DNA of 5,565 nt, taken from NCBI GenBank assembly GCA_947244675.1, contig CAMXLV010000107.1:1-5565 (forward strand), in the 5' to 3' direction. Under the pieces are notes generated by a model. The model saw nothing but the letters and a program-made list of their open reading frames with translations. It had not been told where the DNA came from and ran no database searches. Shown piece by piece: positions 5,268-5,565 of the stretch (position 1 is its first letter; each line of letters begins with the position of its first letter). Source of the DNA: an uncultured Clostridium sp. Lineage in GTDB: Bacteria; Bacillota_A; Clostridia; TANB77; CAG-508. A program made the translations under genes and the position numbers.

Positions 5268-5565
5268 ATGGAAAAGATTTTAGAGGTTAAGAATATTGAA
5301 AAATATTATGGAACAAAAACTAATTTAAGTAAAGCCATTGATAACATTAGCTTTGAAGTGGAAAAAGGAGAATTTGTAGCAATTATGGGGGCATCAGGAA
5401 GCGGTAAGACAACATTATTAAATTGCATTTCAACAATAGATAAAGTAACAGCTGGTCATATTATTATTAATCAAAAAGATATTACTAGGTTAAGAGGAAA
5501 TCGTTTAAATCAATTTAGAAGAGAAGAATTAGGATTTATATTTCAGGATTTTAATTTGCTTGATA
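5268..5565 (+). CDS. bceA: BceA-like ABC transporter ATP-binding protein, 3'-partial
   Basis: The first 99 residues of an ABC ATPase; ATG 5268 has AGAAGG (5254-5259) 8 nt upstream. The Walker A motif GASGSGKTT (41-49, Lys47) and the Q-loop region FIFQDFNLLD (90-99, Gln93) are intact; the signature motif, Walker B and the H-loop lie beyond the window. The stretch LLNCISTIDKVTAG and the IFQDFNLLD form are typical of the MacB/BceA group that pumps or strips cell-wall-active peptides such as bacitracin or lantibiotics. In such modules a large permease with about 10 membrane segments (BceB) follows; that would be the next gene. The pair would act at the membrane as both detoxifier and sensor partner of the upstream kinase. 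Substrate is unknown; the symbol is by family. Confidence 0.85.
   Translation, partial: MEKILEVKNIEKYYGTKTNLSKAIDNISFEVEKGEFVAIMGASGSGKTTLLNCISTIDKVTAGHIIINQKDITRLRGNRLNQFRREELGFIFQDFNLLD

Noticed and set aside
1..5565. CRISPR array, tRNA or rRNA
   Set aside because: No regularly spaced direct repeats, no tRNA-like cloverleaf with TTCGA arm and no rRNA-like conserved stretch were seen.

Overview
The window is a strongly AT-rich stretch of bacterial chromosome. Its A-rich purine coding strand, AGA as the usual arginine codon, strong AGGAGG-type ribosome binding sites and TAA as the only stop used all point to a low-GC Firmicute, most likely an (uncultured, possibly gut) member of the Clostridia. 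This assignment is inferred from composition and from the gene families present; no RNA gene or other marker fixes the taxon.

Left part (1-1738), accessory in character. The window opens inside a pilin-like surface protein gene (2-997, 5' end missing). Its C-terminal WWLASPS...VRP domain contains a sharply GC-richer cassette (about 824-940) in which 16 of 25 consecutive codons end in C. This looks like the variable region of a diversity-generating retroelement (DGR), with NNC codons expected from mutated AAC template codons. No template repeat or reverse transcriptase lies in the window. Two small hairpins follow the gene. A ribosome binding site and the first codons of a small ORF (1092) come next; this ORF may be the stump of an interrupted gene. 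It runs into an antiparallel, damaged copy of a TnpV-like transposon protein (about 1138-1506, minus). A non-coding stretch with weak secondary structure and a 14-bp palindrome leads into the next gene.

Middle (1739-2794). There is a complete FMN-dependent nitronate monooxygenase / FabK-like flavoprotein with a C-terminal cysteine cluster.

Right part (2859-5565), a peptide-antibiotic sensing and resistance module. A permuted NlpC/P60-like putative cysteine hydrolase or amidase has its own extended -10 promoter. It is followed after 16 nt by a BceR-like OmpR-family response regulator, and after 14 nt more by a BceS-like intramembrane-sensing histidine kinase. A good Rho-independent terminator closes this operon. 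A direct/inverted repeat array that looks like a response regulator binding site then precedes a BceA-like ABC transporter ATPase gene cut by the window end. By analogy with Bce/Vra/Psd systems, kinase and transporter would sense a cell-wall-active peptide and the regulator would switch on the transporter promoter. The place of the NlpC/P60-like enzyme in the same transcript is the least explained part of this module.
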